Shown here in pieces: positions 61,661 through 64,000 of a DNA stretch of 64,000 bases. Numbering within the stretch: position 1 is the stretch's first letter; every line of letters starts with the position of its first letter. Made by a program: the position numbers and the translations under genes. This DNA is from Bacilli bacterium. GTDB taxonomy: Bacteria; Bacillota_I; Bacilli_A; RF39; UBA660. Under the pieces are notes generated by a model, which did no database searches, was not told where the DNA came from, and saw nothing but the letters and a program-made list of their open reading frames with translations. The stretch spans positions 35,291-99,290 of the forward strand of contig JAFUBW010000011.1 of the NCBI GenBank assembly GCA_017459965.1, in the 5' to 3' direction.

Positions 61661-63577
61661 TGCTTTATCCATTTTTTTATAATTTTTAATGCCTAATTCT
61701 TTAGCTTGATCCCTTAGTTCATTTAATTGAGTTTCTTTAGCTATTTCATCCTCTGTAGGCATTTTTCCATATTTTACTAAATAATCTATTTGTTCTTTAG
61801 TAATTGTTTCATATTCAAGTAAAGTATTTGCGATTAATTCAAGCAAATCAATATTATCTGTAATTATTTTTTTAGTTACTTCATATTGTTCACTTATTAT
61901 TCTTCTTACTTCTTTATCTATTTCTAGTGCGATAGCATCTGAGAAATTTTTACTCTTATTATAATCTCTACCTAAGAACACTCTACCTTCAGATTGTTCA
62001 AGTTGAACTGGTCCTAAATTACTCATACCATATTCAGTAACCATAGATCTTGCTATTTTAGTTGCTTTTTCAAAATCATTATGAGCACCTGTTGTTATTT
62101 CTTTAAATTTTATTTCTTCAGCTACTCTACCACCTAAGAACCCACTAATTGAATCAAGTAATTGATTTTTAGTTGAAAAATAAGTTTCTTCTTTTGGAAG
62201 CATTAAATTATAACCACCAGCATCTCCTCTAGGTATAATAGTTATTTTTTGAACATCATTAGCGCCATCAAGTTTAATACCAACTACAGCATGGCCTGCT
62301 TCATGATATGCAACTACCTTTTTTTCATGTTCAGTATATTTTCTACTTGTTTTAGCAGGACCAGCGATTACTCTATCATAAGCTTCATCAAGTTCTGCCA
62401 TACCTATTTCTTTCTTTTTTCTTCTAACAGCTAGAAGTGCTGATTCATTAAGTAAGTTCTCTAAATCTGCACCTGAGAATGATACAGTTCTTTTAGCTAT
62501 ATAAGATAAATTAATATCCTTAGAGAATTTTTTGTTTTTAGCATGTACTTTAAGTATATCTTCTCTTTCATTTACATCTGGAAGTGATACTGTTACTTGT
62601 CTATCAAATCTTCCTGGTCTAAGTAGTGCAGGATCAAGTACATCTGGTCTATTTGTAGCTGCTATTATAATTATTCCTTCATTAGCACCAAATCCATCCA
62701 TTTCAGTAAGTAATTGGTTTAATGTTTGTTCTCTTTCATCATGTCCTCCACCAAGACCTGTACCTCTTTGTCTACCTACAGCATCTATTTCATCAATAAA
62801 TATTAAACAAGGTGCTGTTTGTTTAGCTTGTCTAAACATATCTCTAACTCTTGATGCACCAACACCAACATAAAGTTCAACAAAATCAGAACCACTTATA
62901 AAATAAAATGGTGCATTTGCTTCACCTGCTACTGCTTTAGCAAGTAAAGTTTTACCTGTTCCTGGTGGACCAACTAAAAGTACACCTTTTGGTATTCTAG
63001 CACCCATTTCAGTAAATTTCTTAGGGCTTTTCAAAAATTCTATTAATTCTTCAAGTTCTTCTTTTTCTTCTTTTAAACCAGCAACATTTTTAAAAGTCAC
63101 TTTATTTTTATCTTCTTGAAGTTTTGCTCTACTCTTACCAAAATCCATTGATCCTCTAGCATTTAATTGTTTATAAAGCATAAATAATAATACTCCTAAA
63201 ATTGCTACTAAAGGAATATAACCTATTATCTTAGATAATATACTAGAAGCTGGATCTGCAGATATATTTAATTTAAAATTATTCTTTTTTTGCATTTTAT
63301 TAATATATGTTAATGTATCATCTGATAAAGGTGTTACTACATAAAAAGTTTCACCATTTGAATAACTTTTTAATTTACCTGTAATATTATATATTGATCC
63401 TTCTTTATTAGGTGATATACTTAATTCTGTAACTTTGTTTTTTTCCAAATTCTTTTGAAATTCAGAATATGATAGTTTATTTGATTTACCACCAAATCCT
63501 ACAAGTATATATAATACAACCATAATAAATATTAAAGAAATATATGGTGTTATTGTTCTTCTAACATTTTTATTCAT
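61619..63577 (-). CDS. ftsH: membrane ATP-dependent zinc metalloprotease FtsH
   Basis: 652 residues. Two membrane helices (about 10-28 and 115-136) around an extracytoplasmic domain, AAA+ module with Walker A GPPGTGKT (203-210) and [14 protein letters not shown], and zinc protease HEAGH (425-429). The tail [20 protein letters not shown] has a Rho-N/SAP-like look. Degrades membrane and regulatory proteins. Starts inside the tilS 3' end with an 8-base overlap. Confidence 0.98.
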   Translation of the reverse strand: MNKNVRRTITPYISLIFIMVVLYILVGFGGKSNKLSYSEFQKNLEKNKVTELSISPNKEGSIYNITGKLKSYSNGETFYVVTPLSDDTLTYINKMQKKNNFKLNISADPASSILSKIIGYIPLVAILGVLLFMLYKQLNARGSMDFGKSRAKLQEDKNKVTFKNVAGLKEEKEELEELIEFLKSPKKFTEMGARIPKGVLLVGPPGTGKTLLAKAVAGEANAPFYFISGSDFVELYVGVGASRVRDMFRQAKQTAPCLIFIDEIDAVGRQRGTGLGGGHDEREQTLNQLLTEMDGFGANEGIIIIAATNRPDVLDPALLRPGRFDRQVTVSLPDVNEREDILKVHAKNKKFSKDINLSYIAKRTVSFSGADLENLLNESALLAVRRKKKEIGMAELDEAYDRVIAGPAKTSRKYTEHEKKVVAYHEAGHAVVGIKLDGANDVQKITIIPRGDAGGYNLMLPKEETYFSTKNQLLDSISGFLGGRVAEEIKFKEITTGAHNDFEKATKIARSMVTEYGMSNLGPVQLEQSEGRVFLGRDYNKSKNFSDAIALEIDKEVRRIISEQYEVTKKIITDNIDLLELIANTLLEYETITKEQIDYLVKYGKMPTEDEIAKETQLNELRDQAKELGIKNYKKMDKAELEKEIKEKELEN

Positions 63578-64000
63578 TGTATGCCTCCTTTATATACCAT
63601 AATATTATATCATAATTTTTAGTTTTTAAAACATCATATTTAGATTTTTTTAATCCCGGTATCCAAACTATATTATCATTACTATCAACTACAATTGGAT
63701 ATTTATCCCTAATATCTTTAGGAACTTTTTCATTTATAAATATATCTTTTACTTTTTTCTTGCCATTTAAACCTAATATTTCAATATAATCACCTTTTCT
63801 TCTATTTCTAACAAATAAAGGTAATTTTATATCTTTACTATTTAAATGGCATACATAATTATTTGTTAAATTAGTATCATCTATCTTTTTAATAACACCT
63901 AAATCAAATTTTACTTCTGATTTTATTTCTTTTTTATAATCAGAATAGTCTTCTATACCTTTAACCTCTATAATATTATATTTTTTAATTAAATTAATAT
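63570..64000 (-). CDS. tilS: tRNA(Ile)-lysidine synthase, C-terminal part (5' end outside window)
   Basis: 142 codons open to the right edge. LFVRNRRKGDYIEILGLNGK, then KKVKDIFINEKVPKDIRDKY and IVWIPGLKKSKYDV are the TilS C-terminal domain (R-x-R-x-G-D, KK-x-KD-x-FI, P-x3-R, W-x-PG). The PP-loop domain lies beyond the window. It modifies C34 of the AUA-reading tRNA-Ile. tilS before ftsH is the standard Firmicutes order, and the stop lies within the ftsH start. Confidence 0.93.
   Translation of the reverse strand, partial: INLIKKYNIIEVKGIEDYSDYKKEIKSEVKFDLGVIKKIDDTNLTNNYVCHLNSKDIKLPLFVRNRRKGDYIEILGLNGKKKVKDIFINEKVPKDIRDKYPIVVDSNDNIVWIPGLKKSKYDVLKTKNYDIILWYIKEAYNE

Noticed and set aside
1..64000. 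Use of the mycoplasma code (TGA as Trp)
   Set aside because: Overlapping ATGA and GATTGA gene junctions (31859, 7604) use TGA as a stop and Trp is encoded by TGG.

Overview
The window is very AT-rich and uses the standard bacterial code: TGA ends genes such as walJ and TGG encodes Trp. It is packed with short operons. The gene order rpsF-ssb-rpsR-rplI-dnaB-...-walJ-rlmH, ychF, parB-parA and tilS-ftsH is the origin-proximal neighbourhood of a Firmicutes/Bacilli chromosome. Base composition, the small gene set and the core-located type IV secretion genes suggest a gut Mollicutes-like (RF39-type) or Erysipelotrichia-related lineage. That placement is inference; no 16S gene is present.

Layout. 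1-1.5 kb: the end of a mobilizable element, with a MobV relaxase cut by the window edge. 1.6-4.4 kb: YgjV-like membrane protein, tRNA-Trp, SleB/CwlJ-like hydrolase, DinD and Sir2. 4.5-15.6 kb: a LysM amidase gene split by a 9.9-kb integrative mobilizable element. Both attachment junctions can be read to the base, and rejoining them restores the amidase frame. The element carries a large serine recombinase, Rep/HTH-like proteins, an XRE regulator with paired operators, an oriT-like site, unknown lipoprotein/membrane cargo and a second MobV relaxase. 15.8-26.9 kb: a defence island with an MqsR/MqsA-Panacea toxin-antitoxin pair, two NERD nucleases, a GIY-YIG/DUF2075 helicase beside a MazG-like pyrophosphohydrolase, a C5 methyltransferase with a divergent HNH endonuclease, an Mrr-like protein, and a two-gene operon pairing a double-HEPN protein with a DUF3883 nuclease. 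27-45.6 kb: mostly housekeeping genes. 45.6-58.9 kb: a relaxase-free type IV secretion cluster (VirD4, VirB4 in two parts, PrgI-like, VirB6-like, a cell-wall hydrolase and VirB2-like pilins). 59-60.5 kb: a MerR regulator with a stripped-down VirD4 paralogue and a 42-residue protein. 60.56-61.66 kb: a KilA-N gene and structured RNA bracketed by 65-bp repeats of the ftsH 3' end. 61.6-64 kb: ftsH and the 3' part of tilS.

How parts may work together (inference): the MobV elements encode relaxases and one has an oriT-like site, but no conjugation machinery; the chromosome encodes secretion machinery but no relaxase within the window. The chromosomal apparatus could therefore move the elements. The strongest candidates for undescribed biology are the double-HEPN/DUF3883 operon, the relaxase-less secretion system with its MerR-linked VirD4 paralogue, and the KilA-N/RNA module at the end of ftsH.
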